Shown here piece after piece: positions 15,721 through 26,523 of a stretch of 64,000 nucleotides of DNA. The notes under the pieces are model-generated. The model was given only the letters and a program-made list of their open reading frames with translations. It was not told where the DNA came from and made no database searches. Source of the DNA: Actinomycetes bacterium (GTDB taxonomy: Bacteria; Actinomycetota; Actinomycetes; Propionibacteriales; Propionibacteriaceae); the NCBI GenBank assembly GCA_023436925.1, contig JAEZHJ010000038.1:11105-75104 (forward strand), in the 5' to 3' direction. Position numbers and translations under genes: made by a program. The stretch's first letter is position 1, and each line of letters starts with the position of its first letter.

Positions 15721-16358
15721 GGCACCTTCACCTTAGCCGCTCGCCGGACGTTGTCGAAGCACCACCGATGGATGGCGCTCGGTCCGTGCTCGTCGAGCCG
15801 GCTCTGGTGCAGGCCGGTGCAGTAGCCCTTGTGGATGTCGAAGGCATAGGCCGGGTAGACCTCGTGGGCCTGGGTCATCAGCCGGTCGCGGGTCACCTTG
15901 GCCACCACGGACGCGGCCGCCACGCAGGCAGCCACCCGGTCGCCCTTCCAGACCGCCAGGCTGGGCGCCCCAAGGCCATCCACGGCGAAGCCGTCGGTGA
16001 GCACGAAGTCGGGCGCCGCAGAGAGCCGGAGCACCGCGCGGCGCAGTGCGGCGAGGTTGGCCACGTGCATGCCGAGCGCGTCGCACTCTCCCGGTTCGAC
16101 CGCCACCACGGTCCAGGCCAGGGCGCGGGACACCACCTCGCGGTAGACCCGCTCTCGCTGGCGCGCGGTGAGCAGCTTGGAGTCGGTGAGTCCTTCGATC
16201 CGGGTGGACGGACGCAGGATCACCGCTGCCGAGACCAGCGGACCCGCACAGGCCCCGCGGCCGGCCTCGTCGGCACCGGCGATCAGGTCGAAGCCGCCTC
16301 GTCGCAGCGAGCGCTCGTAGCCGTACAGCCCTGAGTCGCGCCTTACCACAACCCCCAT
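15717..16358 (-). CDS. rnhB: ribonuclease HII
   Basis: 213 residues. The family start LIAGADEAGRGACAGPLVSAAV (near residue 25) contains the D-E-x-G-R-G motif; TDSKLLTARQRE follows, then LTDGF with the third acidic residue, VAAASVVAKVTRDRLM, and the C-terminal YAFDIHKGYCTGLH. It cleaves the RNA strand of RNA-DNA hybrids and single ribonucleotides in DNA. It begins 7 nt after the lepB stop codon and is followed by the overlapping DUF2469 gene, so it belongs to the rplS-lepB operon. Confidence 0.96.
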   Translation of the reverse strand: MGVVVRRDSGLYGYERSLRRGGFDLIAGADEAGRGACAGPLVSAAVILRPSTRIEGLTDSKLLTARQRERVYREVVSRALAWTVVAVEPGECDALGMHVANLAALRRAVLRLSAAPDFVLTDGFAVDGLGAPSLAVWKGDRVAACVAAASVVAKVTRDRLMTQAHEVYPAYAFDIHKGYCTGLHQSRLDEHGPSAIHRWCFDNVRRAAKVKVP

Positions 16359-16365
16359 TGTGGCC

Positions 16366-17145
16366 TCAGCAGACGACAGGGGGCCCGTTCAGGACCGGTT
16401 CGTCAGGTGGCGCCGTGCCGGGTGGGATGCCGCCGAACGCGGCGGGACGGTTCAGCGCCTGCATGCGGTGGAAGGGAAACACAACGGCGACTGCCGTCCC
16501 GACGATGTTCCCGGTCGGGATGAAGGCGGCCGTGCCCGGCGGCGAGCCGTCGAGGTCGTCGCCGAGGTGGCACCGCGAGTCCTGGGAGTTGTTGCGATGG
16601 TCACCCAGCACGAAGACCGTGTCGGCCGGCACCACGACGTCGAAGGCGACCGCGGACGGGTCGACCTGCCGTCCGGTGGTGGGGTCGATGTAGAGGTAGA
16701 CCGACTCGTCGAGCGCCACCCCGTTGACCGTGATCCGGCCCCGGGCGTCGCAGCAGGTGACGTGGTCGCCGGCGACGCCGATGACGCGCTTGATCAGGTG
16801 GTTGGTGCTCTCGTCCGGGGCCAGGCCGACGAAGATCAGCGCGCGCCGGAGGGGGTCGTCCTCCTCCTCGCCCGGTTCGAGCCAGCCGAGGGTGTCGCGG
16901 AACACCACGACATCGCCGCGTTCGAAGCCGACGACCTTCTGGACGGCGACCCGGTCACGGATCTGCAGGGTGTTCTCCATCGACCCCGACGGGATCACGA
17001 ACATCTGGGCGACGAAGACGCGCAGCAAGGTCGAGGCGATCAGCGCGCCGATCACCACGATCGAGATCTCGCGTGCCCAGGCACCGAGAATCGTCCATCC
17101 GCGGTTCCCGGTCTCCGGGGGGACCGCATCAGCCGATCGGCTCAC
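16366..17145 (-). CDS. lepB: signal peptidase I
   Basis: 259 residues. One N-terminal membrane anchor (about residues 22-42) precedes the catalytic Ser in MFVIPSGSMENTL and the catalytic Lys in HLIKRVIGVAGD; the C-terminal box reads VLGDHRNNSQDSR. A VTCCDARG loop with adjacent cysteines is present. It removes Sec/Tat signal peptides on the outer face of the membrane. GTG 17145 is preceded by GAGGGGAT. It lies 34 nt downstream of rplS, as in many actinobacteria. Confidence 0.95.
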   Translation of the reverse strand: MSRSADAVPPETGNRGWTILGAWAREISIVVIGALIASTLLRVFVAQMFVIPSGSMENTLQIRDRVAVQKVVGFERGDVVVFRDTLGWLEPGEEEDDPLRRALIFVGLAPDESTNHLIKRVIGVAGDHVTCCDARGRITVNGVALDESVYLYIDPTTGRQVDPSAVAFDVVVPADTVFVLGDHRNNSQDSRCHLGDDLDGSPPGTAAFIPTGNIVGTAVAVVFPFHRMQALNRPAAFGGIPPGTAPPDEPVLNGPPVVC

Positions 17146-17179
17146 CGCATCCCCTCGTCTGGTGTGGTCGCTGGGCGCG

Positions 17180-17527
17180 TCAGTGGTCGCGCTTCTCCTT
17201 GATCTTCGCAGCCTTGCCGCGCAGACCACGCAGGTAGTACAGCTTGGCGCGCCGGACGTCGCCACGGCGCTCGACCTCGATCTTCTCGATGATCGGCGAG
17301 TGCAGCGGGAAGGTGCGCTCCACACCGGTGCCGAAGGACACCTTGCGGACGGTGAACGCCTCGGCGATGCCGGAGCCGTTGCGCGCGATGACCGCGCCGG
17401 CGAAGACCTGGACCCGGGACCGGGTGCCCTCGATGACTCGTACGTGCACCTTCACCTGGTCACCCGCACGGAAATCGGGGTGCTCACGCAGGGCGGACTG
17501 CCCGATCTCTGCTACCAGCTTGTTCAT
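17180..17527 (-). CDS. rplS: 50S ribosomal protein L19
   Basis: 115 residues from ATG 17527 ([19 protein letters not shown]), the usual length for L19. Family segments are [53 protein letters not shown] and [25 protein letters not shown] at 17551 would add eight residues. First gene of the rplS-lepB-rnhB-DUF2469 run. The ~130 bp upstream, before the terminator at 17657-17682, should contain its promoter, but I see no convincing -35/-10 pair. Confidence 0.97.
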   Translation of the reverse strand: MNKLVAEIGQSALREHPDFRAGDQVKVHVRVIEGTRSRVQVFAGAVIARNGSGIAEAFTVRKVSFGTGVERTFPLHSPIIEKIEVERRGDVRRAKLYYLRGLRGKAAKIKEKRDH

Positions 17528-17656
17528 CAGCCTTGTCCTCGCCAGTGCCACAGGTCACTCGTGGATGTGTGTCATGGATGCCGCCGCCGGACGCCTTCCC
17601 CCTGTGGCAGGGGCGACCCACGGCACGCGACTTCCAAGTCTGCCATATCGGGCAGC

Positions 17657-17682
17657 GGCGGCCCTAATCCACCAGGGCCGCC
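17657..17682 (-). terminator. terminator after the 17688-18407 gene
   Basis: GGCGGCCCT (17657-17665) and AGGGCCGCC (17674-17682) form a 9-bp perfect stem with an 8-nt loop, directly downstream of the membrane-protein gene on the minus strand. Confidence 0.65.
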
Positions 17683-17687
17683 CCGCC

Positions 17688-18407
17688 TCAGTCCCCCACT
17701 GCGGCCGCCTGGTCGGCCGGACGCGGCAGCAGCGCCAGCTTCTGCCAGATCTTGCGCGACATCCCGTTGGTCAGGTTCTCGATGTCGGAGATGATCGCCA
17801 GCACGGCCGGGTCCGTGGTCCGCTCGGCGTAGAGCGCGGCCGTCTTGGCGACCAGCGACAGCAGCTCGGAGCAGTAGTCGAGGTAGGTCGCCATCTCGAT
17901 CGGCGTCATCTGGAGGTCGATGGTCTGTGAGGTCGGACGGAAGGCCGCCGAGAACCGCTCGGGATCCTTGGTGAGCTGGTGCATGTCGATCACGTGAGCC
18001 AGCGAACGCAGTCGGTGGAGTTCGGCGAGCACCCGGCGCCGCTCCAGGTGCGCCGGCAGCAGCCACAAGAAGGCCACCGCGATCCCGACGAAGACGATGT
18101 CGTTGATCCCGGTCTCCACCGCCTGCAGCCAAGTGAGCGTGGAGCCGGTGCCCAGCAGTTCGACCAGCAGGGCCACCAGCGAGACCACGGTCAGCACCAC
18201 CAGAGCGGCGATCACGACCAGGCTGGCCACTCGCAGCGGGCGCCGCCAGCGCGGCGGCCGGGTCGCCTGCTGCACCTCACCGGCCACTGCCGCGAGCCGG
18301 TCGGCCACCCTGCCGAGGTTGCGGGCCGGGAACCGGGCAGCGATGCGGGCCTGGAGCCGCACCGCGGTGGCATGCACGTTGGCTGCCTGCAGCCGCTCGT
18401 AGGCCAT
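17688..18407 (-). CDS. hypothetical membrane protein with two central transmembrane segments
   Basis: 239 residues. A basic, Ala/Arg-rich N-terminal helix of ~55 residues precedes two hydrophobic segments, at about residues 60-85 (VASLVVIAALVVLTVVSLVAL) and 105-122 (IVFVGIAVAFLWLL). A cytoplasmic helical C-terminal domain of ~115 residues follows, including LHRLRSLAHVIDMHQLTKDP and a TPIEMATYLDYCSELLSLV helix. I do not recognise a named family; the layout recalls small actinobacterial membrane proteins of unknown function. It has its own leadered promoter (TAGGCT at 18436-18441) and GAGGAG before the ATG, and stands alone between two terminators. Confidence 0.8.
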   Translation of the reverse strand: MAYERLQAANVHATAVRLQARIAARFPARNLGRVADRLAAVAGEVQQATRPPRWRRPLRVASLVVIAALVVLTVVSLVALLVELLGTGSTLTWLQAVETGINDIVFVGIAVAFLWLLPAHLERRRVLAELHRLRSLAHVIDMHQLTKDPERFSAAFRPTSQTIDLQMTPIEMATYLDYCSELLSLVAKTAALYAERTTDPAVLAIISDIENLTNGMSRKIWQKLALLPRPADQAAAVGD

Positions 18408-18435
18408 GGCGTCTCCTCACTGCCGACGCCGGGTC

Positions 18436-18441
18436 AGCCTA
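18436..18441 (-). promoter_or_regulatory. -10 element TAGGCT for the 18407 membrane-protein gene
   Basis: On the minus strand TAGGCT lies 28 nt before ATG 18407, leaving about 20 nt of leader that includes GAGGAG. It contrasts with the leaderless promoters elsewhere. Confidence 0.45.
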
Positions 18442-18462
18442 GCGGTCGGCGCCACGACAGCG

Positions 18463-18490
18463 AAGGGCCCCGGATCGCTCCGGGGCCCTT
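18463..18490. terminator. terminator after sdhB
   Basis: AAGGGCCCCGGA (18463-18474) and TCCGGGGCCCTT (18479-18490) form a 12-bp perfect stem with a TCGC loop, 16 nt beyond the sdhB stop codon on the minus strand. It would work in either direction. Confidence 0.8.
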
Positions 18491-18506
18491 GCTGCTGTGG
18501 TGCTGA

Positions 18507-19267
18507 CTACTGCTTGCCGTCCCGCTTGAACAGCGAGGCCACCAGGTCACGGTTCAGCTGGCTGATCACGTCCAGCGGAATCTCCTTGGGGCAAACCGCT
18601 GCACACTCGCCGATGTTGGTGCAGTTGCCGAAGCCCTCGGCATCGTGCGCCGCCACCATGGACTTCACCCGGGCGTACCGCTCGGGCTGGCCCTGCGGAA
18701 GCATCGCCAGGTGGGTGATCTTCGCGCCGGTGAACAGCATCGCCGAGGAGTTCGGGCAGGCCGCGACACAGGCGCCGCAGCCGATGCAGGTGGCGGCGTC
18801 GAAGCCCCGGTCGGCCTTCAGCTTCGGCACCGGCGCGGCGTGCGCGTCGGGGGCCGAGCCGGTGTTGACCGAGATGAAGCCACCGGCCTGGATGATCCGG
18901 TCGAAGGAGCTGCGGTCGACGACCAGGTCCTTCAGCACCGGGAACGGGCCGGCCCGCCACGGCTCGACGTCGATGGTGGCGCCATCGGCGAAGGACCGCA
19001 TGTGGAGCTGGCAGGTGGTGGTGGGGACCGGGGAGTCGCCACGGCCGTGGGCGGTGCCGTTGATGACGACACCACACATGCCGCAGATGCCCTCGCGACA
19101 GTCGTGGTCGAAGGCGATCGGCTCCTCACCCTTGACGGTGAGGTCCTCGTTGAGCAGGTCGAGCATCTCCAGGAACGACATGTCGGGCGACACATCGGTC
19201 ATCTGGTAGGTGACCATCCGCCCCTCTTCCTGGGCGTTCGCTTGGCGCCATACGCGCAGGGTGACGT

Positions 19268-19271
<4 letters not shown>
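18507..19271 (-). CDS. sdhB: succinate dehydrogenase iron-sulfur subunit
   Basis: 254 residues. The N-terminal ferredoxin domain has the [2Fe-2S] motif [10 protein letters not shown] plus a later Cys in TTTCQLHM. The C-terminal domain has [12 protein letters not shown] for [4Fe-4S] and [16 protein letters not shown] for [3Fe-4S]/[4Fe-4S]. It passes electrons from SdhA flavin to the membrane quinone site on the cytoplasmic side. GTG 19271 overlaps the sdhA stop (GTGA), and the protein begins [10 protein letters not shown]. Last gene of the sdhCAB operon, followed by a strong terminator. Confidence 0.96.
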
Positions 19272-21300
<2,029 letters not shown>

Positions 21301-21301
<1 letters not shown>

Positions 21302-22002
21302 CAGTTCAGGACTCCTGTCAGAACGGCCAGCGGCATGATCATGAAGCCGAAGTAGATCAGCAGCGCGACCACCCAGGCGCAGCCGTTGAGGACCGCCTGG
21401 GACTTCTCGGACGTGTTGGCGCCGAGCGTCGCGAAGGCGCTCCAGAAGCCGTGCCGCAGGTGCATCGCGACCGCCACCATCCACAGCGCGTAGAAGGCGA
21501 CCAGCCACCACACCTGGAACTCGCCGATCACCATGTCGTACGGCGTCGCGTCCGGGGCGGCGGCGACCAGCGAGGACCGCACCGTGAACTGCAGCAGGTG
21601 GAAGACCAGGAAGCCGGCCAGGATGATGCCGCCCCAGCGCATGGTGCGCGCCGAGTAGGTCTGGGCCAGCTTGCGCTTGGCTTCATACGTCTGCGGGTTG
21701 GCAACCCGGGCCCGCTGCCACAGCGTCAGCGCACAGTAGATGTGCACCACGATGGACAAGACCATGAAGGCCCGGAAGATCCAGATGAACGTGCCCTTCG
21801 GCACGATCGGGTACAGGATGTCGCCCTTGAGCCAGTGCGCGTAGCCGTCGAAGGCTTCCGGCCCGTTGAACATCTTGAGGTTGCCGTACATGTGCATCAG
21901 CAGGAAGCCGACCATGACCAAGCCCGTGATGGCCATCAGGACCTTCAGGACTACGGTGGATCGGAGCGCTCTCTGATGAGGGGTAAGAGTCGATGTCGCC
22001 AC
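21301..22002 (-). CDS. sdhC: succinate dehydrogenase cytochrome b subunit (type B)
   Basis: 233 residues with five hydrophobic helices, matching the single-polypeptide cytochrome b558/b556 anchors of Gram-positive SDH; no sdhD is present. Helix 1 is [25 protein letters not shown], helix 2 begins [15 protein letters not shown], and His residues for two hemes are spread through helices 1-4. It transfers electrons to menaquinone. GTG 22002 lies 6 nt after the -10 hexamer TAGGCT, so the whole operon is predicted to start with a leaderless transcript. Confidence 0.93.
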
Positions 22003-22008
22003 GCGACC

Positions 22009-22014
22009 AGCCTA
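22009..22014 (-). promoter_or_regulatory. -10 element TAGGCT, predicted leaderless promoter of sdhCAB
   Basis: TAGGCT on the minus strand ends 6 nt before the GTG start of sdhC, and no ribosome binding site intervenes. Confidence 0.6.
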
Positions 22015-22137
22015 GTGAACCGCCGGCCGGAATGTCTGACCATTTGCCCTTTTCAGCCGCAAACGTTCTCACATGCTGAGCAGCCTCTGGACTTCTGAGC
22101 GCGACTACGCATTTCCCCAACGACCCGGTGTCGTAAA

Positions 22138-22827
22138 TCAGCCGTCCAGCAGGTCCGGACGGCGGCTCCGGGTCCGCTCCAGGGACTGCTCGGCCCGCCA
22201 GCGGGCCACCTCACCGTGGTGCCCGGAGAGCAGGACGGCGGGCACGTCCAGGCCACGCCAGGAGGCGGGCTTGGTGTAGACGGGGTACTCCAGCAGCCGG
22301 TCGGCGCCGTGGGACTCCTCCACCAGGGATTCCGGGTTGCCCAGCACCCCGGGCAGCAGCCGGACCACCGCCTCGATGATCGCCAGCGCGGCGACCTCGC
22401 CACCGTTGAGGACGTAGTCGCCCAGGCTGGTCTCCAGGACGTCCATCCGGGTGGCGGCGTGCTGCACCACCCGGGCATCGATCCCCTCGTAGCGCCCGCA
22501 CGCGAAGATCAACCGGTCCCGGCCGGCCAGCTCCTGCGCCACGGGCTGGCGGAAGGGGGTTCCGGCGGGGGTCGGGACGACCAGGAGGGGCCGCTCCCCC
22601 GGCTCGACCAGGGCGTCCAGCGCCTCCCCCCACGGTTCGGGCTTCATCACCATGCCGGCACCGCCGCCGTACGGGGTGTCGTCGACGGTGCGGTGGCGGT
22701 CGTGGGTCCAGTCCCGCAGGTCGTGCACGCCGACCTGCACCAGGCCGGCGGCGATCGCCTTGCCGACCAGGGACAGCTCGAGCGGGGCGAAGTAGTCGGG
22801 GAAGATCGTGACCAGGTCAATCCGCAT
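22138..22827 (-). CDS. trmD: tRNA (guanine-N1)-methyltransferase
   Basis: 229 residues. It starts [16 protein letters not shown] and carries the trefoil-knot SAM-binding elements: [16 protein letters not shown] near residue 55, [13 protein letters not shown] near 110, and the [20 protein letters not shown] region. It makes m1G37 in tRNAs with G36, preventing +1 frameshifting. The ATG lies inside the 3' end of rimM (11-nt overlap), so the two are tightly coupled. Last gene of the rpsP-khpA-rimM-trmD operon. Confidence 0.97.
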   Translation of the reverse strand: MRIDLVTIFPDYFAPLELSLVGKAIAAGLVQVGVHDLRDWTHDRHRTVDDTPYGGGAGMVMKPEPWGEALDALVEPGERPLLVVPTPAGTPFRQPVAQELAGRDRLIFACGRYEGIDARVVQHAATRMDVLETSLGDYVLNGGEVAALAIIEAVVRLLPGVLGNPESLVEESHGADRLLEYPVYTKPASWRGLDVPAVLLSGHHGEVARWRAEQSLERTRSRRPDLLDG

Positions 22828-23341
22828 CGAGGTCACCGTCCAGCAGGCCGGGGATCGGGTCGACGACGACCCGCCCGCCGACCAGGTCGACCTCGGGCAC
22901 CAGCGCGGTGACGAACGGGACCAGCCGTTCGCCGGCCGGGGTGTCGACCGCCAGGACGTCCTGGGCCGGCAGGTGCAGGACGCGGGTGATGCTCCCGAGC
23001 CGGTTGCCGGCCGGGTCGACCACGGTGAGGCCGATCAGCGCGGTGTCGTGGAACTCGTCCTCGGCCAGGTCGGCGTCGACCTCGACGCGCGCCCACAGCT
23101 CGAGGCCGCGCAGCGCCTCGGCGGCTGACCGGTCGGCGGCCTGGTCGAAGCTGACGACGAGGGTTCCGGCCTGCCACCGTTGGGCGGCGACCGTGAAGGA
23201 GCGGGGCGGGTTCAGGCAGTACAACTGACTCCCCGGAGCGAATCGCTGCTCCGGGGAGTCGGTGACGGGATTGACGGTGACCTCACCGCGCAGGCCGTGT
23301 GCCCTGCCGATGCGGCCCACCAGGACCTCGGTGTGCGCCAT
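22817..23341 (-). CDS. rimM: 16S rRNA processing protein RimM
   Basis: 174 residues. The N-terminal RimM domain starts [18 protein letters not shown], followed by a PRC-barrel half with [16 protein letters not shown] and the C-terminal [28 protein letters not shown] signature. It is a 30S maturation factor that binds S19 during 3'-head assembly. Starts at ATG 23341, 12 nt after khpA. Confidence 0.95.
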   Translation of the reverse strand: MAHTEVLVGRIGRAHGLRGEVTVNPVTDSPEQRFAPGSQLYCLNPPRSFTVAAQRWQAGTLVVSFDQAADRSAAEALRGLELWARVEVDADLAEDEFHDTALIGLTVVDPAGNRLGSITRVLHLPAQDVLAVDTPAGERLVPFVTALVPEVDLVGGRVVVDPIPGLLDGDLDAD

Positions 23342-23353
23342 GGGCTGTGGTGC

Positions 23354-23608
23354 TCAGCGCCTCCGGTTCGGGCGACGGTCGACATCGATGAAGTCGATGC
23401 GGACCTGCTCGCGTCCGGCGAGGGCACCCAGCACGGTGCGCAGGGCGCTCGCCGTCCGACCCTGGCGACCGATCACCTTGCCGATGTCGTCGGGATGCAC
23501 CCGGACCTCGAAGGTCCGGCCCCGGCCGCGGTCGGTCTCCCGCACCCGCACGTCGTCGGGGTTGGGGACCAGTCCGCGGACCAGGTGCTCCAGCGCGTCG
23601 GCCAGCAT
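23354..23608 (-). CDS. khpA: KH-domain RNA-binding protein KhpA
   Basis: 84 residues, normal for KhpA. It starts MLADALEHLVRGLVPNPDDV, with a single type II KH domain whose GxxG loop is in IGKVIGRQGRTASALRTVL; the tail ends in Arg/Asn-rich residues. In other Gram-positives it partners KhpB and affects cell elongation and small-RNA binding. The ATG lies one base after the rpsP stop codon. Confidence 0.94.
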   Translation of the reverse strand: MLADALEHLVRGLVPNPDDVRVRETDRGRGRTFEVRVHPDDIGKVIGRQGRTASALRTVLGALAGREQVRIDFIDVDRRPNRRR

Positions 23609-23609
23609 C

Positions 23610-24047
23610 TCAGGCCTCGTCGCCCTCGGCCGGCGCCTCGGCGGCTTCCTCGGCCTCGGCGGCGGCCTTCTTGCGCGACACCGAGATGGCGGCAGAAGCC
23701 GGGGCGTCGTCGGCCTCGGCCAGAGCGGCGTTGAACAGCGCCACCTTGTCCCGCGGGGCCGGCTGCGGGGTGACCCCGGACGGGCTGTCCTGCCCGGTGA
23801 ACTTCTGCCAGTCACCGGTCCGCTTCAGCAGCGCGACGACGGCCTCGGTCGGCTGCGCGCCGACACCGAGCCAGTACTGGGCCCGCTCCGACTTGACCTC
23901 GATGACCGAGGGGTCGTTCTTGGGGTGGTAGATGCCGATCTCCTCGATCGCGCGTCCGTCCCGCTTGGCGCGGGCGTCCATCACGACGATGCGGTAGTGC
24001 GGCGACCGGATCTTGCCGAGTCGCTTCAGACGAATCTTGACAGCCAC
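23610..24047 (-). CDS. rpsP: 30S ribosomal protein S16
   Basis: 145 residues from GTG 24047: [24 protein letters not shown], then [18 protein letters not shown] and [15 protein letters not shown], covering the canonical ~80-residue S16. Residues ~105-145 form an Ala/Glu-rich extension that many actinobacterial S16 proteins carry. A GGAGA stands about 12-16 nt before the GTG. It heads the rpsP-khpA-rimM-trmD operon. The 227 bp upstream contain the inverted repeat at 24182-24207. Confidence 0.97.
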   Translation of the reverse strand: MAVKIRLKRLGKIRSPHYRIVVMDARAKRDGRAIEEIGIYHPKNDPSVIEVKSERAQYWLGVGAQPTEAVVALLKRTGDWQKFTGQDSPSGVTPQPAPRDKVALFNAALAEADDAPASAAISVSRKKAAAEAEEAAEAPAEGDEA

Positions 24048-24181
24048 GAGTGTGGTTTCTCCTGTGGGACTTGACCCGGTGACGCCACCGGGCCGGACGG
24101 GTGAGCCGGCCGGACGGTTGTGGGGCAACCACCGACTGGTTCGGGTGGATCGGCACCCGTCGGGTTGAGAGGGCACCGGCG

Positions 24182-24207
24182 GGCACAGATGCATCAATCA
24201 TTGTGCC
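24182..24207. repeat. inverted repeat in the rpsP/protease divergent region
   Basis: GGCACA (24182-24187) and TGTGCC (24202-24207) flank an unusually AT-rich centre (GATGCATCAATCAT). It could be the rpsP promoter core or an operator shared with the divergent protease gene; no clear -35/-10 pair is assignable. Confidence 0.35.
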
Positions 24208-24274
24208 AGAGGAGCCGGGCCGCAGGCCAACTCGGACCCGGCCGCGGGAACAGGGTGCCCCGCCGGGGTGTTCG

Positions 24275-25213
24275 ATGGTCATGGCAGAGACCGATGACGA
24301 GGCGCTGGACGCCTACTCGACGGCGGTCACCGAAGTGGCCCGGCTGGTGCTGCCCAGCGTCGCCAGCCTACGGGTCCGGCGCGGCGGCGGTGAGGGCGCC
24401 GGCAGCGCGAGCGTGCTCACCGGCGACGGCTTCCTGCTCACGAGCGCGCACGTCGTCGCCGGTGGACGTGAGGTGGTCGCCACCTTCACCGACGGACGCG
24501 AGAGCGTCGCCGACGTGGTCGGCTCCGATCCCTTTTCCGATCTCGCGGTGCTGCGCGCCCGTGGGGAGGTGCCTGCACCGGTGGTGCGCGGGGACGCGTC
24601 CCGGCTGCGGGTCGGGCAGCTGGTGGTGGCGCTGGGCAATCCGCTCGGACTGGCCGGCAGCGTGACGGCCGGGGTGGTCTCCGCCCTGGGCCGCTCGCTG
24701 CCCACCACCCGCGGCCGGGTGGTCGACGAGGTGATCCAGACCGACGCCGCCTTGAACCCCGGCAACTCCGGCGGGGTGCTGGCCGACAGCCGCGGCCGGA
24801 TGGTCGGGGTGAACACGGCGGTTGCCGGCGCCGGGCTCGGGCTCGCCGTGCCGATCAACGAGACGACCGAGCGGATCATCACCGCGCTGATGACCCAGGG
24901 CCGGGTGCGTCGGGCCTGGCTCGGGATCGTCAGCAGCCAGGCCCCGCTGCCGCCGCCGCTGGCCGCCAAGCTGGGCCGCCGGGAGGGCCTGCGGGTCGGC
25001 GAGGTGGTGGCGGGCAGCCCGGCAGCGCGCGCCGCCCTGCGTCCCGGTGACATCGTGGTCGCCGTCGCCGGGCAGCCGATGGACTCCGCCACCCACCTGC
25101 AGCGCTGGATGGTCGCCGAGGCGATCGGGCGTCCGGTGGAGATCACGGTGTGGCGAAACGGCGCCCTGGTCGACGTCATCGCGGTGCCGGAGGAGCTCGG
25201 CGTCCGGGGCTGA
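24275..25213 (+). CDS. trypsin-like serine protease with PDZ domain (HtrA/DegP-like)
   Basis: 312 residues. The S1C catalytic triad is visible: His in LTSAHVVAG (near residue 58), Asp in FSDLAVLRA, and Ser in LNPGNSGGVL (near 165). A PDZ domain fills residues ~225-310 (LRVGEVVAGSPAARAALRPGDIVVAVAGQP). Unlike typical HtrA proteins there is no signal peptide or membrane segment before the protease domain, so it is predicted to be cytosolic. ATG 24275 has GGGGTG about 8 nt upstream; ATG 24281 is the alternative. Divergent from rpsP. Confidence 0.88.
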   Translation: MVMAETDDEALDAYSTAVTEVARLVLPSVASLRVRRGGGEGAGSASVLTGDGFLLTSAHVVAGGREVVATFTDGRESVADVVGSDPFSDLAVLRARGEVPAPVVRGDASRLRVGQLVVALGNPLGLAGSVTAGVVSALGRSLPTTRGRVVDEVIQTDAALNPGNSGGVLADSRGRMVGVNTAVAGAGLGLAVPINETTERIITALMTQGRVRRAWLGIVSSQAPLPPPLAAKLGRREGLRVGEVVAGSPAARAALRPGDIVVAVAGQPMDSATHLQRWMVAEAIGRPVEITVWRNGALVDVIAVPEELGVRG

Positions 25214-25287
25214 GGCGACCCGTCGGGGTTACGCCGAAGGGCCCGGGGTAAGGCAGCGGGATCACTCCCCCACCCCAAGGAGGCCCC

Positions 25288-26442
25288 GTGGACACCGGAC
25301 TACAACGACGTGTCGCCGTCCTGGCCGGCATCACCGTGCTGGCGGCCGGACTCACCACCCTCTCATCGCTCCCGGCCGGTGCTGCGCCCGCCGGAACACC
25401 CTCGGCACCGGCACCCGGCAAGGACAAGGCCGGCGGCCGGGACGACAGGTCCATGCCGGTGGTGATCGCGCACCGCGGCGCGTCCGGCTACCGCCCCGAG
25501 CACACCCTGGCCGCGTACCGGCTGGCCATCAAGCAGTGCGCCGACTACATCGAGCCGGACCTCGTGGTGACCCGCGACGGCGTCCTGGTCGACCGCCACG
25601 AACCCGAGATCGGCAGCACCACCGACGTCGCCGCCCGTGCCGAGTTCGCCGACCGGCGCACCACCAAGCTCCTGGACGGCCGCCCCGTGACCGGCTGGTT
25701 CACCGAGGACTTCACCCTGGCCGAACTGCGCACGCTGCGGGCGGTGGAGCGGCTGCCGGAGCTTCGTCCGCAGAACACCGCCTACGACGGCAAGTACAAG
25801 GTGCCCACCTTCGCCGAGGTGCTCAAGCTCGCGACCAGCTCCCGCACCTGCGCCGGCAAGCGGGTCGGGATCATCCCGGAGATCAAGCACTCCACGTACT
25901 TCCGCGAGCAGGGCTTCGACATGGAGCGCAAGACCGTCGCGCTGCTGCGCAAGTTCGGCCTCACCCGGCACAGCGACCCGGTGGTGATCCAGAGCTTCGA
26001 GGTGACCAACCTGCAGCGGCTGAGCCGGCTCACCAAGGTGAAGCTGGTCCAGCTGATCGACTGCCAGGGCGGGCCCTGGGACCTGGTCTCGCGGGGCGAT
26101 GACATCAGCTACGCCGACCTGGTCACCCCGCCCGGGTTGCGCCGGATCAGCCGGTACGCCGACCAGGTGGGGCTGTGCAAGGACGTCATGATCCCCAGGC
26201 GCGCCGACGGCACGCTCGGCGAGCCGACGCCGGTGATCCGCGACGCCCACCGGGCCGGGCTGACCGTGGTGGGCTGGACCTTCCGCCGGGAGAACTCGTT
26301 CCTGCCGGCGGAGTTCCGCAGCAGCGACAACCCGGCCGACCCAGGTGACCTGGTCGGTGAGATCCGGACCTTCCTGAGGGCCGGCATGGACCAGTTCTTC
26401 ACCGACAACCCCGACCTGGGGGTGCAGGCGGCCCGCCGCTGA
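25288..26442 (+). CDS. glpQ: secreted glycerophosphodiester phosphodiesterase
   Basis: 384 residues. A Sec-type signal peptide (hydrophobic core VAVLAGITVLAAGLTTL, likely cleavage after AGA-A near residue 32) is followed by a Pro/Lys-rich linker. The GDPD domain starts PVVIAHRGASGYRPEHTLAAY near residue 57, with IEPDLVVTRDGVLVDRHEP carrying the E-x-D metal ligands and the phosphate-binding His. The C-terminus ends in GMDQFFTDNPDLG. It hydrolyses glycerophosphodiesters to glycerol-3-phosphate outside the membrane. GTG 25288 follows AAGGAGG. A strong terminator lies downstream. Confidence 0.92.
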   Translation: MDTGLQRRVAVLAGITVLAAGLTTLSSLPAGAAPAGTPSAPAPGKDKAGGRDDRSMPVVIAHRGASGYRPEHTLAAYRLAIKQCADYIEPDLVVTRDGVLVDRHEPEIGSTTDVAARAEFADRRTTKLLDGRPVTGWFTEDFTLAELRTLRAVERLPELRPQNTAYDGKYKVPTFAEVLKLATSSRTCAGKRVGIIPEIKHSTYFREQGFDMERKTVALLRKFGLTRHSDPVVIQSFEVTNLQRLSRLTKVKLVQLIDCQGGPWDLVSRGDDISYADLVTPPGLRRISRYADQVGLCKDVMIPRRADGTLGEPTPVIRDAHRAGLTVVGWTFRRENSFLPAEFRSSDNPADPGDLVGEIRTFLRAGMDQFFTDNPDLGVQAARR

Positions 26443-26455
26443 CCAGTCCCGGACC

Positions 26456-26487
26456 GGGGCCGGGATCGCCACGGCGGTCCCGGCCCC
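26456..26487 (+). terminator. terminator after glpQ
   Basis: GGGGCCGGGA (26456-26465) and TCCCGGCCCC (26478-26487) form a 10-bp perfect stem with a 12-nt loop, 13 nt after the stop codon. It also lies just beyond the stop of the convergent amidohydrolase gene. Confidence 0.7.
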
Positions 26488-26523
26488 GTCGTGCCGGGAT
26501 GCTCGTCCGGCTCAGGCCGGTGG

